From NCBI GenBank assembly GCA_045580875.1, contig JAZNOP010000100.1:1-64000 (forward strand): DNA of 64,000 nt, read 5' to 3'. Shown in pieces: positions 1-10,687 of this stretch. Made by a program: the position numbers and the translations under genes. Numbering within the stretch: the stretch's first letter is position 1; the number at the start of each line of letters is the position of its first letter. The stretch comes from SIG598 sp045580875. GTDB taxonomy: Bacteria; Bacillota; Clostridia; Oscillospirales; Acutalibacteraceae. The notes under the pieces were generated by a model that had not been told where the DNA came from, made no database searches, and saw only the letters and a list, made by a program, of their open reading frames with translations.

Positions 1-3000
1 ACTTGCCGTCCGCATCATTCTTGACGGTCTCGATGAGCTCGATTGTATCACCATCAGAATTTGACTTCCACAGCTCGAAGCTGAACTCGCCCGCTGCAAG
101 AGCCTTGAAGTCTCTGCCGGTGAGGGTCTTGGTACCTTCGATGACAGTGCCTGCATTGGTGGACGAATAGGTATTGACGAATGCGACTGCATCAGCATCT
201 TCACCGCCTACGGTGATGTCAGAAACAACCGCCTTCTTTGTACCGTCGCCCTTATCGGTTACAGTGACCTTTACGAGATACTCGCGGTTATCATACTTGA
301 CACCGCCCACATTGCCCTGAACTTCCTTGACAATGTAGTATGCATCTGCATTAAGACCGCTGACGCTGAAGCTGAACTTGCCGTCTGCATCATTCTTGAC
401 GGTCTCGATGAGCTCGATTGTATCACCATCAGAATTTGACTTCCACAGCTGGAAGCTGAACTCGCCTGCCTGAGCCTTTGTTGCTCTGCCGGTGAGGGTC
501 TTGGTGCCCTCGATGACAGTGCCGGTGGACTCAGAGGAATAGGTGTTGACGAATGCGACTGCAGAAGCAGTTTCACCGCCCTTGGTAATCTTGGAAACAA
601 CTGCTGTCTTTGTGCCGTCGCCGTTGTCGGTTACGGTGACCTTTACGAGATACTCGCTGTTATCGTAGGTGACACCGCCCACATTGCCGGAAGCTTCCTT
701 GACAACGTAGTATGCGTCTGCCTCGAGATTGCTCAGAGTGAAGCTGAACTTGCCGTCTGCATCATTCTTGACAGTCTGGAGTGCCTCGCTGCCGGTTGTC
801 TCGCCATTTGCATTTGCTGCCCACAGCTCGAAGCTGAACTCGCCTTCTGCAAGAGCCTTGAAGTCTCTGCCGGTGAGGGTCTTGGTACCCTCGATGACAG
901 TGCCTGCATTTGTGGACTTATATTCGTTAACGAAATCAACAGTGGTGTATTCTCTCTCGCCGCTGCCGGACTTGGTGACTGTCTTCTCATCAAGACCAGA
1001 TTCGGAAGCGAGCTTGGTGATAACGTTCTCTGCTTCCAGAGCACCCTTATTATTGTCAGTTACGTTGACAGTAACAAGGTATCTGTCTGTGTCGCAGGTA
1101 ATACCGTTTTCGTTAACGATGGTCTCCTTGACAACGTAGTAGGAGGTCTTCTTCAGTCCGGTAATCTCGAAGCTGAAGCTGCCGTCTGCTGCGTTCTCAA
1201 CAGTATGGAGAGCCTCTTTGCCGGTGATGTTGCCCTCTGCATCAGCCTCCCAGAGTTCGAAGCTGAACTCACCTTCGATAAGAGCCTTGACATCTCTGCC
1301 GTCGATCTTCTTGGTTCCGTTGATGACAGTGCTTGCATCGGTTGCTGTGTACTTGTTTGTGAAGATAATATCTTCTGCTTCTTCATTGTCTCTGAGGATA
1401 GTAACAGTGGGCACAATTGCACCCTCGCCGTTGTCTTCGACGGAAACTGTAATGAAGTAGATGCTCTCATCGCACTTGATGCCGTTATTATTGTTCTTAA
1501 CTTCCTTGATTACATAATTGGCATCTGCTCTGAGCTTGATCTGAGTGAAGCTGAAGCTACCGTCTGCATTATTGCTTACGGACTCGATGAGCTCGATTGT
1601 CTCAGCAGCAGAATTTGACTTCCACAGTTCGAAGCTGAACTCGCCAGCCTCAAGAGCTTTGCCTGTTCTGCCGTTAAGAATCTTGATACCCTCGAGATTG
1701 ATCTCAGCATCAGATGCATAGTAGGTATTCTTGAATGTAATTCCTGTATAATCCTCGTTATTGCAGGTAATTTCGGTTACAACAGCTTCCTTGCTGCCGT
1801 CACCCTTGTCAGTTACTTCAACCTTGACAAGATACTCGCTCTTATCGTAGGTCACACCACCGACATTGCCGCTGGCTTCCTTGACAATATAATAGGTATC
1901 TGCACTGAGGTTGCTTACTGTGAAGCTGAAGCTTCCGTCTGCCGCGTTGCCTACGGTCTGCAGAGCCTTATTGCCGGTTGTCTTGCCATCAGCAGTTGCT
2001 GCCCACAGTTCGAAAGTGAATTCGTTCTCTATGAGAGCCTTGAAATTTCTGCCTGTGAGGATCTTGTTACCCTCGATGACAGTACCTGCATTGGTGGATT
2101 CGTACTTGTTGGTGAAGATGATTTCTTCTGTTGCCTTTTTATCCTTGGTATAGATAACAATTGCACTCTTCTTACCAAGATTGTCATCAGAAACCTCAAC
2201 GGTAACGCCGTATACAGTGGTGTCGCAGGTGATACCGTTGCCGTTCTTCTGGACTTCCTTGACAATATAGTAGCTGGTTTCTGTGAGTTCCTTGAGCTCG
2301 AACTTGAACTTGCCGTCTGCACCATTGACAGCCTTAACAGGAGTATTGTCAATGATGTTTCCGCTTGCGTCAGTCTTATAAAGCTCAAATGTGAACTCGC
2401 CTGCGTTGAGCTTTCTGCCGTCGAGAACCTTGATTCCCTCAACGACAGCAGTTGCATTGTCAGGTACATAGTTGTTGGTGAAGGTGACTGTGGACGCAGT
2501 CTCGCCGTTTCTGGTGATGGAGGTCACCTTTGCAGACTTGGCGCCTTCATTGTTATCGGTTACCTCGACAGTGACAAGGTATACACTTTCGTCACAGACA
2601 ATACCATTTACGTTATTCTTGACTTCCTTGATAACGTAGTAGCTGGTCTCATCGAGGTCGGTAAGTCTGAAGCTGAACTTGCCGTAAATGTCATTGACTG
2701 CCTCGATCGGAGTATTATCAATGATATTACCCTTATCGTCAGCCTTGTAGAGATTGAATGCAAACTCACCATTCTTGAGAGCCATGCCGATTCTGTTATT
2801 GAGAACCTTGTTGCCGTTGATGGTGATGCTTGCGTTGGTGGATTCGTAATTGTTGGTGAAGCTGATTGCAGTTACGGTGGTGCCGTTCTTGGTGATGGAA
2901 GCAATCTTTGCACTCTTGGCACCTGCATTGTTATCAGTTACCTCAACGTATACGAGGTACTGACTGTCATCACAGGTAATGCCCTTCTCATCAACGATAA

Positions 3001-6000
3001 CTTCCTTGACAACGTAGTAGCCGCTTTCCTTAAGGTTGGTAAGCTCAAGCCTGAATCTGCCGTTGCCGCCGCTGACAGCCTCAACAACTGCAGTATCAAC
3101 AGGCTTATTATTTGTAATCTTGCCTGTGGAATCTGCCTCGTAGATTTCAACGGTGAACTGGTCGCCCTCCTTGAAATCTCTGCCTGTGAGTGTCTTGGTA
3201 CCCTCAACGGATACATCAGCGTTGGTAGAGGTGTACTTATTGGTAAAGGAGATGGAATCTGCGCCATTGCCGCTCTTGGTAATGGTCACATCTGCGATCA
3301 TCTGACCCTTGCCATTATCCTCTACGTCAACAGTAATAACGTATATGCTGTTATCGTAGGTAATACCGCCTGCCTTGGTATCGGTCTCCACGACAACGTA
3401 TTTTGCATCTGCAGTAAGGTTGAGCTTGGTGAAGCTGAACTTGCCTTCAGCATCATTCTTGACAGTCTCAATTGCCTTATCGCCGGTCTTGTTGCCATTT
3501 GCATCTGCAGCCCACAGCTCGAAGGTAAACTCGTTTGCTTCAAGCTCCTTGCCGGGTCTGTCATTAAGGATCTTTGTACCCTCAATGACAACCTCAGCTG
3601 CCTTTGCGGTGTACTTGTTCTCAAATGCAATGGAATCTGCTGCCTCGCCGTCCTTGGTGATGGTGACATCTGCCTCGAGTGCAGTCTTGTCGTCATTTTC
3701 ATGGACATTGACAGTTACAGTGTATACGCTGGTATCATTGGTAACGCCGTCCTTATCGAGAGCCTTCTCGGTAATGGTATAGGTATGAGTTCCGACATCA
3801 GCGTAGGTGTAGTTAATGGTCGGGAATGTGATGACAGAGCCGTTGTTCTTAACGGTAACAGTCTTGCTGCCGTCATTGAAGTCGAAGCTGAATACATCAT
3901 TCTCGGTCATATCTCTGCCGTCGATAGTCTTTATACCGGTAAGGGTAAGCTCGCCGACAAGAGGTGCGTTGGTGTGGTTGATTATATGCTCGCTGCTGAC
4001 ATTAGCTGCTGTGAGCTCCACGCTGTTGGTGAAGCCAAGAGCAGGTACATATCCGGCAGGAGTGGATACTTCCTCAAACTTGTAGGTGTAGCCCCACGGC
4101 AGGTCGCTTACGCTGATTCTGCCGTTTGCATCTGTCTTGTAGACATCTTCAGAGTACAGTACATAAGAGGATTCGTTATCCGGAGTTGCGGAGTAGTAAA
4201 GCTTGAATTCAACGTCCTTGATGAATGTATCGCTGCCCTCAGCCTTCTTGACAAGCACGATTGTGCCGGTCTTCTGGGTGTTGCCGAAGTCGATGGTATT
4301 CTCAAGGTTATTCTTGCCGATGGTGATAACCTCTGAATATGCATTATCAGTGCTGGTCACATCGACGTAACCGGTTGCAGGAGTAATTTCCTTGAAGCGG
4401 TAGGAAGCACCGTAGGTAAGATTATCAACGGTGATGCTGCCGGCTTCATTCTCGCCTTCGCCGGTTGTATAAGTACCGATGGTGGTCCAGTTCTTTCCGC
4501 CGTCAGTGGACTGCTGGAGTTCGAACTTAACGCCGTCGATTCGTGCATTGTTGAGAGAATCTCTCTTTACAATTGTGACAGAACCGGAGAGCTTCTGGTT
4601 CTTTACAATATAAGTATTGTCAGCGCCTTCGACTATCTCGGTATCTGCTGCTGCAGCATAGCCGTCAGGAGCTGCGGTCTCGACAAGATTGTAATCGTAA
4701 TCGCCCGGGAGACCAAGCAGTGTGACGCCCGCAGCATCTGCTGTGGAAGTCCATGCAAGGTATTCCTGACCGTATCCGATGATGTTGCCGTCCTTGTCAT
4801 AAATCTTCTCGCTGTAGTGAGTAAGATCAACAGGAGTGTAAACATCATAGGTGTGGGTCTTGTTGTCGTTATCGGTTACAGTCTTCTGAGTGATAACGTA
4901 TGCAGAGACGCCTGCAAGAAGCTCGTTTGTGGTGTTGCTGTTCTTTGTGATATCGAGTCTGAACTGAGCACCTGCAAGAGCATTGCCCTCGCCGTCCTGC
5001 TTCTTGATGGTTGTACGGAAGGCCTTGTCGGTTATGTCGACAGCACCCTCGTAGATGTTCATGGTCTTATCGGTCCAGCCGGTAAGTGCGCCGTTACCGT
5101 CAACGGTAACTACCTTGGAGGTGATGTTCTCGCCGAGAACAATACCGTAGTTAACTTCTACATCGTTAATGATATACTTGCTGGCGTTAGCGCCGGAAGA
5201 AGCAAGCTGCGGCAGTTTGAGTCCATCGTTGGAGTTTACCAGACCGTTAGGTGCCTTGGTCTCTACTACATAGTAGAGATATCCGAGAGGCAGACCGGAA
5301 ACAAGGTACTTGTCGGTCTTATTCACTTCATTCTCTGCAGGAATGGTGCAGTACTTTGAGCCTTCCGGAATAGTGCCATTCTTTATATCGTCGAGATCAA
5401 CCTGCCAGAGTTCGAAAGTGGCACCGTCTCTGAGGTTGCCAGCATCGTCGTACTTGGAGATAAGAATCTCGCCGGTCTTGAGCTCGTTCTCAATGGTGAT
5501 CTTCTTGGGGCTGCTTGCAAGATGGTTGAGGTTGACGACAAAACCGGTGGACTCGTGAGAAATCTCATAATCCTTCGGTGCCTTTACCTCGTAGAAGGTA
5601 TAGCTGCCTGCATCAAGACCGTAAACGGTAAGTTTACCGGTTGCAGGATCAGTCTTGAGGGGAGATGCGTTTGTGTTGTGATAGACCGCATTTGCTGTGG
5701 TGTTATCAAACTTATAAACACCGTTGCCAGTGTTAGTGAGATTGGTAACAAGTCTGTCATTGCTGTCGAAGAGCAGGAAGTGTGCTTCTCTGCCATCTCC
5801 GGTGATAGCATTGCCATCTTCATCCACCTTGGTCATCTCAACAACGCAGACATTCTTGTACTTTTCGGGAGTCTTGTAGTTCGGGAGAACAACATAAGCA
5901 GTCTGGCCGCCGACACTCTCGAAATACTTACCGAGAGTACCCTTGTTTTCCTCAGTGGAATTGTTATTGCCGCCGAGATCTCCGATAACTTCGGAGAATC

Positions 6001-9000
6001 CCTCGCCTACGTTGATGGAAGCATCACCGGTTACATCACCGCCGGTGCTGCCTTCACCGTAATCGATGTACAGGGTAGCATTTACTGTATTAGCATCCTG
6101 ACTATAAATCTGGAAGTTATCAGTTAACAGCTGATATGTATATTTCGTCATATCAGGGTCAGCCGCAATCCAATTCTGCGCTTCTGTCTTATCTGTAACA
6201 ACAAATTCTACCTCGGATATCGGGTCACAGTTGTTGTATTCTGCGATGAAACGGAACTCAGAACCGCCGGAGCGCATCATCTTAAGTTCCACCTTGAAAT
6301 TCACCTTAACAGGCTCTCCTGTTGTTGGATCTGTAAATCTGATGATGAATTTCTTTGGGAAAACATCCTTAAAGTCAATGGTCTGACCACTAAAGCCCTG
6401 TCCAACGCCCGAAGCTACTTCCTGTTCGCCTTTGGTAACGCCAACATACTTGAGCTTGAGCTGAATTGTATCAGCAACGTCGGCTGTTATCGGTTTATTG
6501 TCAGCATCAACTATCTGAGCAACAGCATAATAGGTATAGCCGGGCTCATAGTTGTTGCCGACGGTGTTGCCAACAGGAACATTCCACTTGTTTGCCGGAT
6601 TTTCCAGATCGTCCGCATCATACTCGACAACAGGCATCGCTACACCGTCAGTTCCCTCTTTGTAAAGAACAAACTTTGTGCAGGTGAACTGATCGTCAGT
6701 GTTTCCGATTGCAAAGTCAATGGAAGCCGGATACTCACCGTAGTTCTCAAATATACCTGTGGTTTCAAGTGAATAGTAAGAGTTGGGGACGTTTGCGCCC
6801 AGACCTGCATCAGCAGGGTTGCCGGGCTTTGCAACTGCAAGCTCGTCAGCGTCAAGAGACTTGACTACGAGTTCGCCGTTGTTGACCTCAAAATGAATCT
6901 TATTGGTGGTCTTTTCGTAACCGTCAGGTGCATCAAGCTCTACAAGGACGTACTTGCCGTCCGGAAGCATGAGCTCTGTCGGGCCTTTGCTGTCAGTTTC
7001 AATGATTGCTACAGCATTCTCAGCAGCATAAGAGACCGCATCTTCGCCGAAGACACCCAGCCTTGCCTTGCCGACAAACTGAACGCTCGGACTATCAGCA
7101 AGATATGCATCTGCGTCAATCTTTGAAATAACAAGAGAATGGAACTTCTCCTTATCGTCGGTCATAGTGACGGTATTAGTATAGGTAAGGGTACCGTCAT
7201 TTTCAGAATCATAGTCATTGCCGTCGGACTTGATGACCTTCCATATATCATTACCGGAGGAATCCTTTGTGCCGGTATTGACCATTATGGAATTGACAGC
7301 GCCGCCGTCAACAACGAATCTGATATCGCCGGAGAGCAGGAAGCCCTCAGGAGCAGAAATTTCGTGGAGGGTATAAGTACCATCAGGGATACCGCGCAGC
7401 TGGTTGGGGGTACCTGTGCTGGTCCATGTGAGGGTGTACTCATCGGTATGCTCTACCTCAATGGTACCTGTTACATTAGCAAGATTGATCTTGCCGGAAG
7501 CGTTTGTACCGGTCAGCTGTACCTGAGCACCGGCAAGAGCACCGGTCTTCAGATTGTTACTGTCGTCCTCAAAGAGGTATCTCTTGGCAACCTCTACAAC
7601 TGTGGGGGCATTATAGAATGTGCAGGTGCCGTTGCTGATACCGTTGCCGGAAATGTTTCCGAACTGGTCAACAGTGAAGGTTACAGTGGAGGTATTCTTG
7701 GTGTAGCCTGCCGGAGCCTCAAGCTCGGACAGAGTGTAGGTACCTGCCGGAAGCTTGCTGAATACAGCCGGAGTACCGGTGGTGACCCAGGAAATGCTGT
7801 TGCTGCCGGCATTGAAGCTGTCAGCATTCTCAGCAGTTACCTTGGAAAGATCGCCTGCGTTGGAGCTGGTGATCTGGAGCTTTGCACCGCTGAGCTCAAC
7901 TCCGGAGGTGGAATCCTTCTTGGAGAAGCTCATGGTGATAGCATTGTCAGTCATGGTCTGAGTACAGCCGGCGCTGACAGTGAAGCTCATCTGAGCTGCC
8001 TTCTTGTATCCGGCAGGTGCAGACTCCTCGGAAAGGGTATAGCTTCCCTCCGGAAGATTATCAAACTTGACAGAGCCGCTGCCGGTGGTCCATGTGATGG
8101 AATCGCCGTTGTGGCTTACATTGCTGCCGCCGCTTACATTAACCTCTGAAAGGTCGGTGCCTGCAACGCTGGTCAGTTTGAGAACTGCGCCCTGAACAAA
8201 GCTGTTCGCACCGTCAACCTTATTGATGTTGACAGTGTAGGTCTTGAGCACAGGCTCCTCCGCGGGAGCCGGATAGTCGGTCATCTCAATTCGGGAAACC
8301 TGCTGGCTCCAGTTGAGAAGAGTCTTGCCGCTTTCATCAACCTGGAAGGTGATGGGAGCTGCCTTGAGGTAACCAACAGGGGGTGTTACCTCGGTAAGGG
8401 TATAGGAACCGGCGACCATGCCTGTGATGACCACCGGAGAATTACCGGTAGTCCATGTGATCGCATCGCTGGTCTGGCTGACATTAGTGCCGCCGCTGAT
8501 GCCAAGCTGGCTGAGATCAGCACCGTAGTCAGATGTAAGTGTAAGAACTGCGCCGGGGAGATTATCTCCGTAAACGCTCTCGAGCTTTGCAATTGTAACC
8601 TTGGTCTGTTCGTTGGTTACATTGAGAGTATGCTCTTTAGCCTTCGGCTCGATCTTGACCTGCTGGCTGAAGCTGCCGATATAGCCGGCAGGAGCCTTGA
8701 GCTCGGTTACGGTATAAGTACCATGAGGCAGGTTCTTGATGACTGCAGCCTGCTCGCGGGTGGTCCATGTGACAATCTTGTCGGTTGCGACAAAGTCGTC
8801 AACATTCTCACCCTGTGCGCCTGCAAGGCTGGAACCATTGTCGATGGTCAGCTGGAACTGAGCACCTGCAAGCAGATTGCCGCTGGTGTCCTTCTTGTTC
8901 ACGGTGATCTGACCGTCCTGAGGCTTCGGAGCTTCTTCCTTCTTGCCGCCCTCTGCTGCATTTATAATTGTATTATTGAATACAGTACCCTTGTAGCCGT

Positions 9001-10624
9001 GAGGAACAACCTCTTCAATGGTATAGCGATAGGATACACCTCTTGCGTCAGTTACGGGGAGATCGCTGAAGGTGTAGCTCCATGTATACTGGTCGTCGCC
9101 GACCTGATTATCCTTTGTAAGCTGGACAGTCTGGATAACCTTGCCGTTCTGCAGAAGCTTTACGCTGATAGCAGTCGGACGGGTATCGGGATTGTCTTCC
9201 CACTTCTTGGTGACTTCGATATCGGTGGTGTCACTCTTGGTGACCTTCTCACCGGTGTAGTCGGACTTATGGGTCTCGGCAGAGGTGGTTACATTCTTTG
9301 CGATGATACTGCCGTTGAGGCCTGCGCCGCAGTTGACAGTTGCATCAGGAGCAAGAACGGTACCGATCCATGTACCGGACAGTCTGATTGTAGAATCACT
9401 GGACTTGGGAACACCTGTTCTGTCGGTGTTCTCATACTCATAGAAGTTCCAGAGAATATTGTTGTCAGACTTGACGGAATCTTCGCTGTTGCTGAGATTG
9501 TCAGCAGACATATTGATACCGCTGAAGGTGATGGTATCCATGCCTGTGGTCTCAACGTTGAAGATGATTCTCTTGCCGGTTGTGCCCTTAAGGGTGATGT
9601 TGCCGGCGATAAGCTGCTTGGCATAGCTGTCCCAGTGTGCGTCCTTCCACTGCATATTCCAGCCCCAGCCTTCCCAGCCGGCTTCTACAAAGTATGAACC
9701 GAGGTCAACGATTATGGTGTCCTCTTCATACTTGCTGAAGTCAAGAGTGGTACCGAACCAGCCCCAAGCACCTTCAGAAGCCTCCATGTAGTTAAGGCGT
9801 CTGATGGTCACGTCACCGTTATCAGAAGAGTGAGTGAAGGTACCGCCGAATCCGGTATCAGAATTGTTGGTACCTGTGTTATGGTTCTTTCTTGCACTCT
9901 GAGCCATCCAGATAAGGTAACGCTGGTAGTCCTCAGCCTCTGCAAGCTCTTCAGTGATGTCGATAAACGGCTCGTTGTCGGTCTCGTCATCAAGGTAGAC
10001 CTTGTCAGCAAGAGCCGGACCGTTACCAAGCATAAACCGCTTGCCATTGGAATTCAGATGAACCTGACCAGCAGATGCATCTACAGTATTCTCCTCGCCG
10101 AACACAAAGATATCAGCAACAGCAGAAGGGCTCCAGCCAGTGGTATTACCGACATAGCTGAGCTTTACTGATGATGTGTTGTGGTTCTGACGCGAGCCGA
10201 ACTCAGGTACACCTGTGTTACCCAGAACAGGTGCGCCGAGATTCTCTACGGCAATATTACCGCAGGTGTGAGCGCCGCTGGCGAAATTTTCCGCAAAGAT
10301 ATGGAAATCAAATGCGGCAATACCGTCAGAGCTTTTCTGCGGCTGCGCTGTCTGTCCGTTCAGGTATTTCTGGTACTCTGACTCCGACATGGTATATGTA
10401 CCAGCCGGAACGTTGACAGGCTCGTAGGTATCGGGAATGTACTTCTTCCCGCTTACCGATGTGAGCAAGCCGTCATCAGAGGCTTCTGCAACAAGACCAC
10501 GTACCCCGGGGACGACACCGGTAAACAGTGTCATCACGATAGCAAACACCAGCACTATTGATGTTGCCGAGATAACAAGTTTCTTTGCAGAAAAACCGCC
10601 TGAACCTTCAAGGTTTTTCTTCAT
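1..10624 (-). CDS. Giant cell-surface adhesin: choice-of-anchor A, Cna-B/SpaA and pilin isopeptide repeats (partial, 3' end outside window)
   Basis: The reading frame is open from an ATG at 10624 to the window edge (3541 codons seen, no stop). AAAGGGGG lies 8 nt upstream of the ATG. The N-terminus has a basic stretch and a hydrophobic export segment (about residues 16-45). A choice-of-anchor A module follows, with NFASGAHTCGN early and GTWIGTVLAPDATV near residue 416. Next comes a Cna-B domain (from about 458, VTKKWEDN) and about 11 SpaA-like modules with E-x-APxGY ends. The last third seen is a run of ten complete and one cut pilin isopeptide domains of about 125 residues (GTKTLTGRD at the start, YYVVKE in the middle, FxNxY at the end). 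In known families Lys, Asn and Glu of these motifs form intramolecular isopeptide bonds, so a rigid, protease-resistant stalk is inferred. The C-terminal anchor lies outside the window. Confidence 0.9.
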   Translation of the reverse strand, partial: MKKNLEGSGGFSAKKLVISATSIVLVFAIVMTLFTGVVPGVRGLVAEASDDGLLTSVSGKKYIPDTYEPVNVPAGTYTMSESEYQKYLNGQTAQPQKSSDGIAAFDFHIFAENFASGAHTCGNIAVENLGAPVLGNTGVPEFGSRQNHNTSSVKLSYVGNTTGWSPSAVADIFVFGEENTVDASAGQVHLNSNGKRFMLGNGPALADKVYLDDETDNEPFIDITEELAEAEDYQRYLIWMAQSARKNHNTGTNNSDTGFGGTFTHSSDNGDVTIRRLNYMEASEGAWGWFGTTLDFSKYEEDTIIVDLGSYFVEAGWEGWGWNMQWKDAHWDSYAKQLIAGNITLKGTTGKRIIFNVETTGMDTITFSGINMSADNLSNSEDSVKSDNNILWNFYEYENTDRTGVPKSSDSTIRLSGTWIGTVLAPDATVNCGAGLNGSIIAKNVTTSAETHKSDYTGEKVTKSDTTDIEVTKKWEDNPDTRPTAISVKLLQNGKVIQTVQLTKDNQVGDDQYTWSYTFSDLPVTDARGVSYRYTIEEVVPHGYKGTVFNNTIINAAEGGKKEEAPKPQDGQITVNKKDTSGNLLAGAQFQLTIDNGSSLAGAQGENVDDFVATDKIVTWTTREQAAVIKNLPHGTYTVTELKAPAGYIGSFSQQVKIEPKAKEHTLNVTNEQTKVTIAKLESVYGDNLPGAVLTLTSDYGADLSQLGISGGTNVSQTSDAITWTTGNSPVVITGMVAGSYTLTEVTPPVGYLKAAPITFQVDESGKTLLNWSQQVSRIEMTDYPAPAEEPVLKTYTVNINKVDGANSFVQGAVLKLTSVAGTDLSEVNVSGGSNVSHNGDSITWTTGSGSVKFDNLPEGSYTLSEESAPAGYKKAAQMSFTVSAGCTQTMTDNAITMSFSKKDSTSGVELSGAKLQITSSNAGDLSKVTAENADSFNAGSNSISWVTTGTPAVFSKLPAGTYTLSELEAPAGYTKNTSTVTFTVDQFGNISGNGISNGTCTFYNAPTVVEVAKRYLFEDDSNNLKTGALAGAQVQLTGTNASGKINLANVTGTIEVEHTDEYTLTWTSTGTPNQLRGIPDGTYTLHEISAPEGFLLSGDIRFVVDGGAVNSIMVNTGTKDSSGNDIWKVIKSDGNDYDSENDGTLTYTNTVTMTDDKEKFHSLVISKIDADAYLADSPSVQFVGKARLGVFGEDAVSYAAENAVAIIETDSKGPTELMLPDGKYVLVELDAPDGYEKTTNKIHFEVNNGELVVKSLDADELAVAKPGNPADAGLGANVPNSYYSLETTGIFENYGEYPASIDFAIGNTDDQFTCTKFVLYKEGTDGVAMPVVEYDADDLENPANKWNVPVGNTVGNNYEPGYTYYAVAQIVDADNKPITADVADTIQLKLKYVGVTKGEQEVASGVGQGFSGQTIDFKDVFPKKFIIRFTDPTTGEPVKVNFKVELKMMRSGGSEFRFIAEYNNCDPISEVEFVVTDKTEAQNWIAADPDMTKYTYQLLTDNFQIYSQDANTVNATLYIDYGEGSTGGDVTGDASINVGEGFSEVIGDLGGNNNSTEENKGTLGKYFESVGGQTAYVVLPNYKTPEKYKNVCVVEMTKVDEDGNAITGDGREAHFLLFDSNDRLVTNLTNTGNGVYKFDNTTANAVYHNTNASPLKTDPATGKLTVYGLDAGSYTFYEVKAPKDYEISHESTGFVVNLNHLASSPKKITIENELKTGEILISKYDDAGNLRDGATFELWQVDLDDIKNGTIPEGSKYCTIPAENEVNKTDKYLVSGLPLGYLYYVVETKAPNGLVNSNDGLKLPQLASSGANASKYIINDVEVNYGIVLGENITSKVVTVDGNGALTGWTDKTMNIYEGAVDITDKAFRTTIKKQDGEGNALAGAQFRLDITKNSNTTNELLAGVSAYVITQKTVTDNDNKTHTYDVYTPVDLTHYSEKIYDKDGNIIGYGQEYLAWTSTADAAGVTLLGLPGDYDYNLVETAAPDGYAAAADTEIVEGADNTYIVKNQKLSGSVTIVKRDSLNNARIDGVKFELQQSTDGGKNWTTIGTYTTGEGENEAGSITVDNLTYGASYRFKEITPATGYVDVTSTDNAYSEVITIGKNNLENTIDFGNTQKTGTIVLVKKAEGSDTFIKDVEFKLYYSATPDNESSYVLYSEDVYKTDANGRISVSDLPWGYTYKFEEVSTPAGYVPALGFTNSVELTAANVSSEHIINHTNAPLVGELTLTGIKTIDGRDMTENDVFSFDFNDGSKTVTVKNNGSVITFPTINYTYADVGTHTYTITEKALDKDGVTNDTSVYTVTVNVHENDDKTALEADVTITKDGEAADSIAFENKYTAKAAEVVIEGTKILNDRPGKELEANEFTFELWAADANGNKTGDKAIETVKNDAEGKFSFTKLNLTADAKYVVVETDTKAGGITYDNSIYVITVDVEDNGKGQMIADVTITKSGNGADSISFTNKYTSTNADVSVEGTKTLTGRDFKEGDQFTVEIYEADSTGKITNNKPVDTAVVEAVSGGNGRFRLELTNLKESGYYVVKEVIVDEKGITCDDSQYLVYVEVTDNNAGAKSAKIASITKNGTTVTAISFTNNYESTNASITINGNKVLNNRIGMALKNGEFAFNLYKADDKGNIIDNTPIEAVNDIYGKFSFRLTDLDETSYYVIKEVKNNVNGIVCDESVYLVTVEVTDNNEGAKSAKVTSITRNGETASTVTFTNNYVPDNATAVVEGIKVLDGRKLNAGEFTFELYKTDASGNIIDNTPVKAVNGADGKFKFELKELTETSYYIVKEVQKNGNGITCDTTVYGVTVEVSDDNLGKKSAIVIYTKDKKATEEIIFTNKYESTNAGTVIEGNKILTGRNFKALIENEFTFELWAATADGKTTGNKALQTVGNAADGSFSFTVSNLSADTYYIVKEASGNVGGVTYDKSEYLVKVEVTDKGDGSKEAVVTEITCNNEDYTGITFKNTYYASDAEINLEGIKILNGRTGKALEAGEFSFELWKSNSAAETIELIESVSNNADGSFSFTQIKLRADANYVIKEVKNNNNGIKCDESIYFITVSVEDNGEGAIVPTVTILRDNEEAEDIIFTNKYTATDASTVINGTKKIDGRDVKALIEGEFSFELWEADAEGNITGKEALHTVENAADGSFSFEITGLKKTSYYVVKETIVNENGITCDTDRYLVTVNVTDNNKGALEAENVITKLASESGLDEKTVTKSGSGEREYTTVDFVNEYKSTNAGTVIEGTKTLTGRDFKALAEGEFSFELWAANANGETTGSEALQTVKNDADGKFSFTLSNLEADAYYVVKEASGNVGGVTYDNSEYLVKVTVTDNGDGTKTAVVSKITKGGETASAVAFVNTYSSESTGTVIEGTKTLTGRATKAQAGEFSFQLWKSNSDGDTIELIETVKNDADGKFSFSVSGLNADAYYIVKEVQGNVGGVKYDNREYLVKVTVTDKGDGTKKAVVSDITVGGEDADAVAFVNTYSSTNAGTVIEGTKTLTGRDFKALAAGEFSFELWKSNSDGDTIELIETVKNDADGK

Positions 10625-10637
10625 TATGTTAACCCCC

Positions 10638-10679
10638 TTTGTGATTCATCACAAAAAAATCACCTGTTATTGTGATTTT
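10638..10679. repeat. Overlapping inverted repeats in the adhesin leader
   Basis: TTTGTGAT-TC-ATCACAAA (10638-10655) is an 8-bp-arm palindrome that abuts the ribosome site. AAAATCAC (10656-10663) is complementary to GTGATTTT (10672-10679). The two share the GTGAT/ATCAC core, so the leader RNA could form alternative hairpins next to the ribosome site, or the DNA could hold a dimeric repressor. No known regulator is assigned. Confidence 0.5.
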
Positions 10680-10687
10680 CATCGAGA

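Noticed and set aside
1..10000. Regular repeats that could suggest a CRISPR array
   Set aside because: The repeats are 372-375 nt, in frame and protein-coding. No 25-40-bp repeats with unique spacers exist.
10638..10655. CRP/FNR-like site TGTGA-N4-TCACA
   Set aside because: The spacer is 4 bp rather than the 6 bp of the CRP site, and such activators are not expected to act downstream of the promoter.
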